This document shows, in pieces, positions 36,662 through 47,690 of a stretch of DNA of 64,000 nt; the stretch's first letter is position 1, and each line of letters opens with the position of its first letter. The notes under the pieces were generated by a model, which saw nothing but the letters and a program-made list of their open reading frames with translations, did not search any database and was not told the DNA's origin. A program made the position numbers and the translations under genes. The stretch is from Phragmites australis (lineage: Eukaryota; Streptophyta; Magnoliopsida; Poales; Poaceae), in contig NC_084941.1 of assembly GCF_958298935.1 (NCBI RefSeq), positions 11,382,001 to 11,446,000 of the forward strand. Reading direction: 5' to 3'.

Positions 36662-39600
36662 CTAGGATAGGTTACTGCCGGTGTGAACCTTATCAGTGGG
36701 TAATAATCCCATTCCTTTTGACGCCGATTGAATGACTGTTCTAGCCATTCCTTTTGTGAAAGGATCAGCCAGATTCCTTTCAGACTGAATATAATCCACA
36801 GCGATTATACCCGTCTCTAATGCATGCCTTAGCGACTTAAGTCGCCGTTTTATATGCTTCGAAGACTTCATATTGTCCTTCCTACTCTTTACCTTAACCA
36901 GAACGGTTTGATTATCGCAGTAGGTAAGAACAGCCGGAATTGGTTTATCCAATATCGGCAGGTCAGAAAGGAGTTCTCTAATCCATTCTGCCTCTACAGC
37001 TGCTGATTCTAGTGCTACTAGTTCAGCCTCCATCGTGGAGCGAGTAAGGATAGTCTGTTTAGATGACCTCCACGACACGGCTCCACCTGCTAGAGTGAAA
37101 ACATATCCACTCGTAGCGTTCATATCATCCGAGTCACTGATCCAGTTGGAATCACTGAATCCCTCTAGGACTGCAGGATGGCCAGAGTAGTGAATCGCAA
37201 GGTTCTTTGTCCCCTTTAGATACTTGAGAATTCTCTCCAGTGCTATCCAATGATCATCTCCTGGGTTGGACGTATAACGACTCAACCTGCATACTGCATA
37301 TGAGATGTCAGGTCTAGTTGCACTGGCCAAGTACATAAGAGAACCTATCACCTGCGAATACTTTAACTGGTCTTTCCCATGACCTACATTCTTCTTCAGC
37401 TTAGTATTTGGATCATAGGGCGTGGCTACAGGCTTACAGTCTATCAGCCCAAAACGTGTAAGCACCTTATCCACATAATGGGATTGACTGAGAGTTATCC
37501 CATTCTTGCCCTTTAGGAGCTTGATATTAAGAATTACATCAGCTTCTCCCAGGTCCTTCATATCGAAGTTCTGAGATAGAAAAGACTTAGTATGGTTAAT
37601 CATTTCTATATCTGTCCCAAATAGCAATATGTCATCCACGTAAAGACACAGAATGACACCTCGACCCCCACCATAGCGATAATACACGCACTTATCGGCT
37701 TCATTGACACAGAAGCCAACCGAAGTCAGTGTAGTATCAAATTTTTCATGCCATTGCTTAGGGGCCTGTTTGAGACCATATAGGGATTTGATTAGCCTGC
37801 ATACTTTACGCTCATGTCCTGTTACCACGAATCCATCTGGCTGCTGTATATAAATCTCCTCGTCCAGCTCTCCATTAAGGAAAGCAGTCTTGACATCCAT
37901 CTGATGCACAAGGAGATTATGCGAAGCTGCCAGTGCTAAGAGCACGCGGATAGTAGGTAATCTAGCTACAGGAGAGTAAGTATCGAAGTAATCCTCTCCT
38001 TCCTTTTGCGTAAAACCCTTAGCCACTAATCGGGCCTTGTACTTTTCTATAGTACCATCAGGTCTCCGCTTTCTCTTGAAGATCCATTTGCAGCCAACCG
38101 GCTTGCATCCAACTGGGAGGTCTGCCAACTCCCAGGTTCCGTTAGAGATGATCGAATCCATCTCACTACGGACTGCTTCCTTCCAGTACTCCGCTTTTGG
38201 TGAAGCGTATGCCTCTGAAAGGTTTCGTGGTTCATCATCCACGACATAGGTGACAAAGTCATCTCCCAGTGATTTTTCCGTTCTTTGCCTCTTGCTCCTC
38301 CTAGGTTCCAAATCAGGAACTGTGTCATCAAAACTTTGAGGAACATGGTTATCAACTGAAAAATCATGGGAACTAATCTCCTTTGCTCGCATCGGAAAGA
38401 TGTGTTCAAAGAATGTCACATCCCGAGACTCCATTATAGAGTTAACTGCAATGTCTGAGATCTCGGAATGGACCACCAGGAATCTATAGGCTGTGCTCTG
38501 GTGTGCATACCCTAGGAAGACACAATCGACAGTCTTTGGACCTAATTTCCTTTTCTTCGGCAGGGGAATATGAACTTTAGCCAAACAACCCCATGTACGA
38601 AGATAGGACAGATTTGGTTTTCTCCCCTTCCATCCTTCATAAGGGGTTACCTCGCGATTCCGAGGAGCGACCCTGTTCAGGACAAAGTTTACTGTGAGAA
38701 CAGCCTCACCCCACCATGAGTTAGCCATACCAGAACTTTGTAATAAGGTGTTAACCAAATCACAAATTGTTCGGTTCTTTCTTTCGGCTACTCCGTTGGC
38801 CTGAGGTGAGTATGGTGGTGTAAATTCATGGATTATGCCACTTTCTTCACAGAATTCGGAGAAATCCCTGGGAATATATTCCCCACCTCTGTCAGACCTC
38901 AGTCTTTTTATTGTCTTCCCCAGCTGGTTTTCCACCTCGGCCTTATAGATTTTGAAGTGTTCTAATGCTTCATCCTTTGTTCTGAGCAAATAGATATAGC
39001 AGAACCTAGTAGCATCATCTATGAGAGTAAAGAAGTATCTCTTGCCACCTTTTGTTAATATTCCATTCATCTCACACAGATCAGAATGGATCAACTCAAG
39101 CGGCGAGGTGCTTCTCCCCTCGACCGAATTAAACGGTTTGCGGGGCTGCTTTGCTTGCACGCACACCTCGCACTTGTGGCTCTTATCATAGTTATATGAA
39201 GGAATAAGATCCATTTTGCTCAAACGCACAATTGCTTCATTATTAACATCACACAAGCGAGAATGCCAAATATCAATGTTCTTATTAGAATACGAAGAAT
39301 AGAAAATGTTTGCAGAGCTATCAAGAATAGAAATGCGGAACATGCCTCCGCAATCATAGCCTTTCCCTACAAACGACCCACACCTGGTCATAACTACTTT
39401 ATTCGACTCGAAGACTAACTTTATTCCTTGCCGGCACAGCATCGATCCACTGAGTAGATTGCGCGTCATGGCAGGTACAAACAGCACGTCCTTCAGGACA
39501 AGAGTCTTGCCAGAAGTCAACTTCAGGCTCACTTGTCCTACTCCGCGCACTGCTGCCGAGACCCCGTTCCCCATCAGTACGGATCCACCATCTGCACCCT

Positions 39601-40645
39601 GAAGAGAAGTAAAACATGTCTGATCAGCACAAATATGCCTTGTAGCACCTGTATCAATCCACCAACTTGTTAGTGAATTTGCCATATAGGCCTCAGGTAC
39701 ATACCCACTAGTGGAGTCGCCTTTGCCAGTATCATTGGCCATTGCAACCGCCACATTCACTTGGGCTTTGGCTGCCTTCTGCTGCTCAGGTGTTGGCCCC
39801 TTGCCTTTACGATTGCGGCATCTGTTGGCTTTGTGATCCGACTCGCCGCAGATGTAGCAGACAATCTCGAGTTTTTTCTTTTTCTTCTTCTTCATTGCAT
39901 TGACCTTCGGTCCCGAAAACCCAGGCTTGGTCTTTTCTTTCTTCATATTCTTGCCAGGATGGTTCTTGTGTTCGACAAGGTTTGCTTGAGCAGACGTCTT
40001 CCCCCCACCATAGCCTGCCTTGGACTTCTCCTCGACATTTATCGCAGCAATGAGCTCATTAAGAGTCAATCGCTGCTTCAAATGCCGACGCGCAGTGACA
40101 AAGTCACGCCAAGAAGTAGGCAGCTTTGCCAGAATGGCATTAATCTGAAAGTTCTCCGGGAGGACACAGCCATACTGGCCTAAGTCCCGCACGATCAGTT
40201 GAAGCTCATGGATTTGTTCCATGACTGATCTGCCATCTCCCATACGAAAGTTCAGATAGCTTGCCACCATGAAGGACTCGTTGCCGTTGTCGCTTTCAGC
40301 ATACTTGTCATTCAGCTCTGTCCACACCTTCCGCGCTTCCCCGAAGCTCACGTACACGTCGAAGAGCCTGTTCGACAGAACAGCCAAGAGACGTGCCAGG
40401 GCAGACGCATTTGCCTTCTCCCAACGGGCCCTTAACGCGTCAAGACGCGTTCTTTCGACCTCGTCTAGCACGGCTTCCCCCTGGGGGGCGGGCGGCTCTT
40501 CGGTGAGGACCCAGAATAAACCGAGCTCCATCAACCACAGCCTCGTCCGGGCCTGCCAGCGCTTAAAGCCGGTCCCATCAAAGCTCTCAGGCTTAATCGC
40601 GTCCGAGGACGACGGTGGGAGTGCAGAAGAGCTAGAGCTAGCCAT
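36662..40645 (-). CDS. Copia gag-pol polyprotein, 1327 aa, intact
   Basis: A single open frame encodes the whole replication machinery. I place the start at the ATG at 40,645 ([14 protein letters not shown]), because it lies just outside the 5' LTR; the frame is open 105 codons further into the LTR, most likely by chance. In order, approximate residues: Gag ([11 protein letters not shown], 20-200); CCHC knuckle [14 protein letters not shown] (262-276); aspartic protease [11 protein letters not shown] (about 328); integrase zinc finger and core (458-620) with the Asp of HSDLCE, the Asp of RSDRGGEY and the Glu of AERKNR. Reverse transcriptase follows (about 835-1080) with [15 protein letters not shown] and the catalytic YVDDILLFG, then RNase H (about 1160-1260) with SDSNW and STMEAEL. 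Integrase preceding reverse transcriptase is the Ty1/copia order. Nothing is missing or broken. Codon use and state of preservation differ sharply from every other TE here. Confidence 0.95.
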   Translation of the reverse strand: MASSSSSALPPSSSDAIKPESFDGTGFKRWQARTRLWLMELGLFWVLTEEPPAPQGEAVLDEVERTRLDALRARWEKANASALARLLAVLSNRLFDVYVSFGEARKVWTELNDKYAESDNGNESFMVASYLNFRMGDGRSVMEQIHELQLIVRDLGQYGCVLPENFQINAILAKLPTSWRDFVTARRHLKQRLTLNELIAAINVEEKSKAGYGGGKTSAQANLVEHKNHPGKNMKKEKTKPGFSGPKVNAMKKKKKKKLEIVCYICGESDHKANRCRNRKGKGPTPEQQKAAKAQVNVAVAMANDTGKGDSTSGYVPEAYMANSLTSWWIDTGATRHICADQTCFTSLQGADGGSVLMGNGVSAAVRGVGQVSLKLTSGKTLVLKDVLFVPAMTRNLLSGSMLCRQGIKLVFESNKVVMTRCGSFVGKGYDCGGMFRISILDSSANIFYSSYSNKNIDIWHSRLCDVNNEAIVRLSKMDLIPSYNYDKSHKCEVCVQAKQPRKPFNSVEGRSTSPLELIHSDLCEMNGILTKGGKRYFFTLIDDATRFCYIYLLRTKDEALEHFKIYKAEVENQLGKTIKRLRSDRGGEYIPRDFSEFCEESGIIHEFTPPYSPQANGVAERKNRTICDLVNTLLQSSGMANSWWGEAVLTVNFVLNRVAPRNREVTPYEGWKGRKPNLSYLRTWGCLAKVHIPLPKKRKLGPKTVDCVFLGYAHQSTAYRFLVVHSEISDIAVNSIMESRDVTFFEHIFPMRAKEISSHDFSVDNHVPQSFDDTVPDLEPRRSKRQRTEKSLGDDFVTYVVDDEPRNLSEAYASPKAEYWKEAVRSEMDSIISNGTWELADLPVGCKPVGCKWIFKRKRRPDGTIEKYKARLVAKGFTQKEGEDYFDTYSPVARLPTIRVLLALAASHNLLVHQMDVKTAFLNGELDEEIYIQQPDGFVVTGHERKVCRLIKSLYGLKQAPKQWHEKFDTTLTSVGFCVNEADKCVYYRYGGGRGVILCLYVDDILLFGTDIEMINHTKSFLSQNFDMKDLGEADVILNIKLLKGKNGITLSQSHYVDKVLTRFGLIDCKPVATPYDPNTKLKKNVGHGKDQLKYSQVIGSLMYLASATRPDISYAVCRLSRYTSNPGDDHWIALERILKYLKGTKNLAIHYSGHPAVLEGFSDSNWISDSDDMNATSGYVFTLAGGAVSWRSSKQTILTRSTMEAELVALESAAVEAEWIRELLSDLPILDKPIPAVLTYCDNQTVLVKVKSRKDNMKSSKHIKRRLKSLRHALETGIIAVDYIQSERNLADPFTKGMARTVIQSASKGMGLLPTDKVHTGSNLS

Positions 40646-40673
40646 CTCAGAAGCAATAATAGGATTTCTGGAT
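40646..40673 (-). promoter_or_regulatory. Short leader after the 5' LTR, no canonical primer-binding site
   Basis: Only 28 bases lie between the end of the 5' LTR and the gag ATG. They read ATCCAGAAATCCTATT... on the minus strand. The usual plant copia primer-binding site, complementary to the 3' end of initiator tRNA-Met (TGGTATCAGAGC), is not there, and no TGG follows the LTR. Priming may use another tRNA or an internal tRNA segment. Confidence 0.6.
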
Positions 40674-41982
40674 TGTTGTAATATTTGCGATAATATGAGC
40701 AATAATATTATTCCACATATACAGAGATAAAAGGAAAACAATCCAGGACAAGTATACAGGACATTTGAAAAGAATAACTGACAAATAAGATTATCAGATT
40801 CCATAACCATGCATATCACCAAATCTGGACAATAGGTGCTTAGGACAGATAAAAGAGCTCTCAGAATTAACACAACAGTTGGCCCCAGGACATATACAAT
40901 CCTGCTCCCTAACTGTTCTAAAGAGTGCATCATTGACTGGACAAAATTAACAGATAACAACTAGACTAGAACTTGAGCAGTATCTAAAGAAGATATATAA
41001 TCTTTCTGGATTTAAATGCTATCACAAACTGAGTGAAGAGTATGTGCCTGTAAGAATGCACAACAGCTGAACCTGACAGGAGGCCAGAGAACTAATTTGG
41101 CAGCTGAGTCAGGAACCAAAAGAGACATTCAACCAGTACATACATCATCTATCACCTCAGGCTTCAAGTAATATACCAGCATCATAACCAGAACATACAT
41201 TCGGTTGTCCAGAACAGACCAAGCCACTCTAGAGATTTAGAGATCGGTGACCACCAAATAGAAACAGATTTCTTAGATAATGCACAAGACTAACTATTGT
41301 ACTGAAAATCTGTCCAGCCTATGCATATGAATTCATCACCGAGCATATTAAACAAGCACCTCTAATGTCCAGATCTGCAGAGAAAGAAAGGATATGCGAA
41401 CTGGATATACTCACAGTGCAATACACTCAAACGAGTGAATCAGGGAGGCAGGGCACGGCAGCAAAGCCGCTGACCCAGAAATCCTATTCGCCGGAGTCGC
41501 CGTCGACGAGGAAATCGGAGATACAGTGCCTCACCGCACCGCAACCGCGCGTACGGGCGAGCCTAGGCTTTCACAGCTCCAAGCACCACCAACACACAGA
41601 ATCCCCACTCTATCTCCTCAAGAACCGAAGCACCCAGATTGGAGCTGAAGAACTTCTCCAACTCACGGATGACCACCAAACCGAAGAGGAAAAACAGTGG
41701 GAAAGCGAAAGGGGGGAGGTCTTCTTTCTACCCTTTGCAGGAAGAGGAAGCCGGCCTAGATATGGGACCTCTGCGCCCTCCATCTCAACGAACTCCGAAG
41801 AACTCGCTGAGGGTTGCGCAGCCGCCATTGTTCTCTCCGCCTGCGCCCATCCTCTGCCCTAGCCGCTCCAGCTGGTTTTGTGAGAAACCGAATGGGCCGG
41901 GACACCACAGGTTCTCATGGGCCAGCGGTCCAGCAAAGAAAGAAGCCCAAGACAGCATTAAAATTCATATTTTTCTTCAACA
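40674..41982 (-). repeat. 5' LTR of the young copia element
   Basis: In the minus-strand sense this is the promoter-bearing LTR. Its partner is 34,870-36,178. The target duplication GGCAT follows at 41,983-41,987. Confidence 0.93.
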
Positions 41983-41987
41983 GGCAT

Positions 41988-42430
41988 CACCTTTTCGCGA
42001 AGTGTAGATTCACTAAGAGCATTTGGCAAAACCTGGTGCATTGGGTGGGGCTTCTGGAGATTACGCCAGTATGCTGGCCCACAACCTCCACGGTCCACTA
42101 ATGGTGGTCGACAATGGCTTACAGTTCAAACACCTCTAAAAGAGCCCTCAAATCTCTTATCATTTTTGTTTGCTTGGAGATATGGAAAGAGCGCAATGCC
42201 ATGATGTTTCGACAAGCCAAGCTAGCAATTGGAGGTATCTCCCAGAAGATCAAGGACGAGGCTGCTTATTGGGCTTTTGCTGGTGCGCGGCATCTTAGCC
42301 ACCTTATTTCACGAGATTAGCTTCGTCTGCCTTTTCATACTTTTTTCGTTTCCTGTTTGGGTCAGTGGACCCTGTAGAGTTTTATCCATTCGGATATCAC
42401 TTATTAATATAATTGATAGCTCTTTTAACG
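41988..42430 (+). pseudogene. Old LINE ORF2 3' part, second piece and 3' UTR
   Basis: This continues the zf-RVT domain interrupted at 34,869: CRFTKSIWQNLVHWVGL at about 42,003, a stop near 42,100, then KSLIIFVCLEIWKERNAMMF and KIKDEAAYWAFAGARHLSHL, ending with a stop at 42,318. IFVCLEIWKERNAMMF is a typical C-terminal phrase of plant L1 ORF2. About 100 bases of 3' untranslated sequence follow. No poly(A) tail is visible. The 3' end comes within roughly 200 bases of the polyadenylation signal of the ILI/PRE gene. Confidence 0.8.
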
Positions 42431-42634
42431 AGTCATTCCAAAACAATTATAACAATCTTTATCTCGCGAAAAGACAGCCAGTCATGTTTGTTTTGTGCAG
42501 CACAAAGCAACATGTTTCTGCAGTATTAGTTCCTTCTGGCACAGCAAATGGCACACAACAGTTGCAAAAATTACGGCCAAAAAGGCAAAAACTGATTGAA
42601 GTACACTGGAACTGGTTGACTCTAGGAAAAAAGA

Positions 42635-42640
42635 TTTATT
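42635..42640 (-). promoter_or_regulatory. Polyadenylation signal AATAAA of the ILI/PRE gene
   Basis: AATAAA on the minus strand, 112 bases beyond the stop codon. The 3' untranslated region between them contains a GA/CT microsatellite (about 42,673-42,702). Confidence 0.65.
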
Positions 42641-42751
42641 AAGGTAGCCGATGATTTTCACCAAAACATGCGCGCTCTCTCACTGTCTCTCTCTCTCTCT
42701 AAGCTACAAACTTCGGATGGCCGCCGGTTGGCCGGACAGGCGGCCGGGTGG

Positions 42752-43227
42752 CTACATGAGCAAGCTGCGGATGATGGCGGCCTGCGCGGTGCTGACGTCG
42801 GCGGTGTCGAGCAGCTCGGAGAGGCGGTCGCTGAGGTCGTCGACCTCCCGGTGCAAGCTCCGGATGTAGCTGCACGTCTCCTGCAGCACCCTCGCCGACG
42901 GCACCTGCACACACCCACATTACACGCATCATCTTACCACCATCCTACATTGCTCTGAAGTCGGAACCGGACCGACATTGGCGCTAGAACAATTAAGACA
43001 CACTGCTAGCTTCTTATTCAGACTGTCCATCGTTTCGCTTTCCTCGGAGTAGTGTGCAGTGGATCTTAGCAAGTTCTCTATATAGGACAGGTACGTACCC
43101 TGTCGTTGCTCCGGAGGCGCGCCTCGGGGAGGAGCGCCTGCAGCTTGGCGACGAGGTCTCTGATCTGCTCGTCGCTGATCCTCGACGCGCCACCGGACGC
43201 CCTGGACCGCGACCGCCGGCTAGACAT
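42752..43227 (-). CDS. ILI6-like: ILI/PRE-type small atypical HLH protein, 93 aa, two exons
   Basis: This is the one intact host gene. Exon 1 is 43,227-43,099 (43 codons) and exon 2 is 42,904-42,752 (50 codons plus TAG). The 194-base intron begins GTACGT and ends GTGTGTGCAG, in phase 0 between Arg and Val. The protein starts [13 protein letters not shown] and has the helix-loop-helix [20 protein letters not shown] and [20 protein letters not shown], continuing [12 protein letters not shown]. The basic DNA-binding region of true bHLH factors is lacking, as in all ILI/PRE proteins. Length (93 aa), exon layout and ends (MSSRRS..., IIRSLLM) match the family. Known members do not bind DNA; they pair with and block inhibitory HLH proteins such as IBH1, promoting cell elongation downstream of brassinosteroid, gibberellin and light signals in the nucleus, which in rice increases leaf inclination. 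No frameshift or odd residue is visible. The ILI6 likeness (SRSR N-terminus, [20 protein letters not shown]) is from family knowledge; the orthologue is not proven. Confidence 0.95.
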
Positions 43228-43274
43228 CTCCGATCCCCTCCGGCTAGGCAGTAGAGCTCGTGTGGACTGGGTGG

Positions 43275-43395
43275 AGACAAGCTAGGCAACAAGAGTAGAG
43301 AAGCGATGAGCTAGAGAGGGAGGGAGGGAAGGCTAACTAGTGCTGGCTGCAGTGCATGGGCGAACTGAATGGGCAGGTGCCGGAGATTTAAGTAG
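43275..43395 (-). promoter_or_regulatory. 5' leader and core promoter of the ILI/PRE gene
   Basis: On the minus strand a pyrimidine-rich leader (CCTTCCCTCCCTCCCTCTCT, about 43,309-43,330) precedes the ATG, and a weak TATA-like CTTAAAT lies at 43,386-43,392, about 160 bases before it. This is an ordinary plant core-promoter layout. The TATA match is poor, so the start site is a guess. Confidence 0.4.
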
Positions 43396-46300
43396 TGCGG
43401 CGGTGGTGGCTGCAAGAAATTAACCTCGAGCACGGATGACAATTGAGCCCGTGGGTTCATGTACCCACGGATTCTGTGCCTAAAGAGCATGACAGATCGA
43501 GTATCCGAAATAGGTATGGGGCCTCCCGAATTCGAGTGAGCAGCCATCAGTGCCTCAGCCTTAACCCAGCGGAAGCGACCCAGCCCATCCAAGTTCCACG
43601 CCTCCACCAGTGACCAGTCCACCCCTCCACCTCCAGTTCTCATCCACGGGTCCAGTGGTCCACGACTCTATCCAGATCCAGTATTCTGTACTCCTCTCCA
43701 CGCGAGTACGCGATCGGCGACCACGCGCACGCCGAGATCCAATTGACCCCAGATGCAACAGACGCCCGTCGAGATGCATCCGGCCATCAACGCCCCCGCC
43801 TCCGCCTCAGCCACCCACCGTGGCACCCGTGCCGGCCGATCCGCCGCCAGCGCCAGCACAGAAGACCGTCATGTGGAGCAAGAAGCTGAGGTCGTACTCG
43901 CCGACCCATGTGCAGGCCGCCTCCGCCGCGTAGTCAAGCTAGTATGTGTCTCGCGGAATCAAGATGAATTGAGATATCATATGGTTGCAGACATTGGGTG
44001 AGTTAAATTAGCTTTTGCATCCACCAATCTCCAGATTTGTCCGAGACTATATAAGGACCATCAGGTAAATTGGTAAACATCAAAGAATCTCTATGAGTTA
44101 CTTATTTATTCGCATTAGGTTGCCATGCATTGCTCTGGTTTCAGCCAGTAACTCATCTCTGATTCTTCTCGAGTCCATATCTGTTTTCCCGTTACATTCC
44201 GGTTTGATGGATTATTTCTGGTTATTTCTCTTAAATTTACACTGTAATATTTGAATTGGTGTCTCGAATTTTATAGAAAGCTAAGCCAAATTTGCTGTGG
44301 GGATCGTCTCTGTTGCGGAGATCATTTGCCAGATCCAAACCCGGGTCACCGAACCTGGTGAGCACTCGACGGGTACGGGTTTCCGTACCGATTTCCACAC
44401 ATAACCTATTGCGACTTTGGGTTTAGATCTAGCTTCCGGGTTCGTTGCGGGTGGATTTTCGCTCCACCTAGATCCGATCCAACACATTGCCACCTCTAAC
44501 CTTGAACACAAGAGGTCCAGAGACTGTAATAAGATGGCCGCTGCACTGGCACAGTCACTGCATGTGACCGGACAAGTAGTCACTGCCCGCTTTGTATGAT
44601 GTTTACTTCCAATATCAGCGCCTGTAAATGCATTAATTTTTGCTGCAATTTATACAAATCTAATAAGGTTCTACACACAGAAGAAACATCTTCGCACGAA
44701 AGTTATCTTTCCATGAAACAATTCATATGATTTTCTATTATCTAAAAAAATCATACGGTTTCATAAAAAACTCTGTTTTGACTAAAATGTGTATATTCAA
44801 TGTGTGTATTGTGTATTTAAGGCCTCCACGATTAATATTACTATGGTTTTTATTGAGTTGTATGCGTCGACCAGTTTAAACTCAGAGTAAAAATAAACAG
44901 TAGATTTACTCTAACGGTTTCATAGGCGAGGTCATGTACTAAGGGTATGCCTTATGAAAAATAAGGATACTGCATAAAGTCATTTTTGGCGCGAAGGAGG
45001 ACTAGCGCACTTTTTTTTTTACCACAAACTAGCACAGTTACGAAACTTGGAATTAATACTTGAATGGAGGAGGCGACCATTTACCCATTGCCATACTGAA
45101 GAGGAGGTTGTCAGGGCGTTGCATCTCCCCTCTCACAAATAGTGTTAACTACCCTGGGCCTCCAGACACACATGCAGCCGGCAGTGGCTCGTGCTGTGCT
45201 GGGTTTTTGTGCACAATGAGCTACGTCAAGCAAGGAGTAGACTGCCTTCTCCTTCTTCATTTCGTCTGCATCTACCAAGATTTCCCTAGTGACAAGGTAC
45301 GTAGGTGTAGAGTATCTGCTGGTGCTAGATCTTCTTCGATCACATCAAAGGTCCATGCATGCACAAGTAACCAACGACGGCGATCGACCTGTCGATCTAT
45401 CATCTCCACCTCCGGCCGGTTGATCGATCGGTTAATTGGCGGCAACGGCCCCTGTCTCGCGGCGCCTGACAGGACAACGTGAGCATGTCTCACGCGCGCG
45501 GCCATCACCAATTCGCTCCGATCCGGAGGCATTCAAGGCCGGTGCCGGTGGTCGATCAACACATCCATCTGTGATGTGAGAACCGGCCCGGCCGCATCAC
45601 TGCATGCAGCAGCTAGCAGCACCGAGTAATTGTGGCAAAATTCAGCTAGCTCTGAATATATAATTGCGGCTGCATGTGTTATTTTCGCAAAATAAAAGAA
45701 CGCCTGCAGATGAATTTCAGTACATCAGAATATCAGGATCCAGGGCTCAGAAAACAACCGGTTTTCGATCTACACAGTTTTGCAATGACAACTGGTCTCT
45801 CTTTCTAAACAGCTTTGCAATTACAGTTGTTGAGAGGGAACAGGCTGCAGCAGTAAGATTTTGTTTCCACTCAATGTGAAAATAGAGAACATGAGACACG
45901 CATCCGGTGCTTAATTTCTCATGTAGTGATAATATACTTCTTGTCATGCATCGAGTAATTTTGGCCGGTCAACGTATCATTGATACTTCAAGGTACGCTT
46001 GTGCTGCATAACTTTCTTTAGCAGAATTATTTGGTTATTAAATTGCTTGGAGTAGTATAAATTAAAGAGAAGGTACGGCCATGCTGCATTCCCACCAAAG
46101 TATACATGCTGCCATGCATGAATATTGAACCAGCATCAAGACAAGGGAGATGTAGGATGCGACGAGAACGAAATTGGTGCATGTTTTGATATTGTCACTA
46201 AGTGGCCAGTGATGACTGTATGGTATCTAGGAGCTGTACAAGGGTTTAACTAATCCAGATCTGATGAACTAGCCAGCCAATCACAGCGAATGCAAATGCT

Positions 46301-46478
46301 GAAAGTTCTGTCTGTCTCGTGAATACTAAACTGACAGGATCTACTGTTGTATCTGGAATAATATAATGGTTCAGATTTAAGGGTTGATGTAGTTTAGGTA
46401 TTCTAAAACTAATCGGCTTAAATTGATCAGATAATCCTAAATCAATTTTTATCTAAATAATATGCTCTAGATTTATTC
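43396..46478. other. Upstream intergenic region of the ILI/PRE gene; no gene proven
   Basis: Contains a GC-rich stretch (43,550-43,940) with a plus-strand frame at 43,610-43,933 whose last part is proline-rich and then basic (TPPPPPQPPTVAPVPADPPP, WSKKLRSYSPTHV). No domain is recognised and there is no clear continuation; it could be a first-exon fragment. Another stretch, 44,290-44,500, is GC-richer than its surroundings without a gene. The rest is AT-rich. Upstream regulatory DNA of the ILI/PRE gene should lie at its low-coordinate end. Confidence 0.35.
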
Positions 46479-47502
46479 ATTACTATAGAAATGGTCATCA
46501 GTGCCGACTCAAAAATATCATCAGTGACGATTTTTAAATCGGCACTGATCACACGGTACTGATAGTCACAGACTATCAATACCGATTTTTGAACTGGCAC
46601 TGATACTCAGACTATCAGTACCGATTCATAACAAGAAACCAGCACTAATACTCAACTATCAGTATCAGTTTTTGATACAAGCCGGCATTGATAGTCTCCG
46701 CATCAGTACTGGTTTGTTTGGTATGAGTCGGCACTGATGGCCCCTCCCTCATGTACAGAATCTAGCTATTGCCGACAATAGCACAAATAGACATACTACA
46801 CATACAGTAAGATAAACATGCATTCAAGCTTTACATGCACATATAATTATCTCAGCATATATAATATCATACACATAAACAATTCATTCACATCTCATCT
46901 TATTCATGGTTACATAACCATGTTATTTCATGTGTCATTGACTAAAGATCATAACTAATACAAGTTTGCAATAAAAGTTCATAATTAGCAAAAATATGCA
47001 ACAAAAGGGTAAGAAGCGATGTCATTCAATTATTCTTGTTGACTGAAAACCCTAAACTACGTCTTTTGCCTTTTGAAGAATCAGGTAACGAACTCCATAG
47101 GCTAAGTGAAGGGATGGCGTCCGAACAACACCATATGATAACATCGTACCACCCGGACTCAGGAATGACTTAGTCATTGATGAACCCGCAGAGTTATTCC
47201 TGAATTGCGTTGATTCTCTACGGCATGATGATACATGTTTTCAGCTCGATGTCCTTATATTTCTCACTTTAGCTTTGAATTCTCTGTATTTTGTATCGAA
47301 ATCCCTCCATGCATTCCATCAGTAGGACGTCTAAGTATTCCGTCTTTCTTGCACCATTCGGCGTGCCATCACATCAACTCGGCATTCGCTTTATTGGCAA
47401 ACAAACGCTTTAGACGAGAGATTGTAGGGAAATACTAAACTATCTTAGCGGGAGGTCTTTTATCTTTACTCTTCTCCCCTACGTCATCGCTACGATATCG
47501 TC

Positions 47503-47690
47503 AACATGCATATATTTTCTCTACTTCTAACCCCAACGCCAACGGACAGACAATCATTTCGACATGCTTGTACCGTGATGCACCGCAAATGCGACACGCT
47601 TCCAAGTCTGCATCCCCATTGCAATACAACATGTAGTCATTTCAACATGCATGTATTTTCTCTACTTCCAACCCCAACGGATAGACAATT
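47503..47690 (-). repeat. Small duplication inside the TNP2 remnant
   Basis: AACATGCATGTATTTTCTCT (about 47,645) and AACATGCATATATTTTCTCT (about 47,503), with the following 25-30 bases, are near copies 140 bases apart. Both encode the same transposase phrase (LGLEVEKI), so this is a duplication of about 140 bp. Confidence 0.65.

Larger units (their letters stand above)
34870..41982 (-). mobile_element. Complete, very young Ty1/copia retrotransposon, 7113 bp
   Basis: Two 1309-bp LTRs (34,870-36,178 and 40,674-41,982) start TGTTGTAATA and end CTTCAACA on the plus strand, so TG...CA. They flank one uninterrupted minus-strand gag-pol. The 5-bp duplication GGCAT is perfect. Reading the two LTRs side by side I find one difference: T at 34,974, C at 40,778. 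The minus-strand polypurine tract TGGTGGGGAC abuts the 3' LTR (36,179-36,188). All parts needed for autonomous movement appear present. It sits inside the zf-RVT coding part of an older LINE, in opposite orientation to it. Confidence 0.95.

Noticed and set aside
42658..42958. Several open frames of 77-96 codons on both strands
   Set aside because: They are shadows of exon 2 of the ILI/PRE gene in other frames, caused by its GC-rich codons.
45060..45482. Open frame of 140 codons
   Set aside because: No similarity to a known domain and no splice or promoter context.
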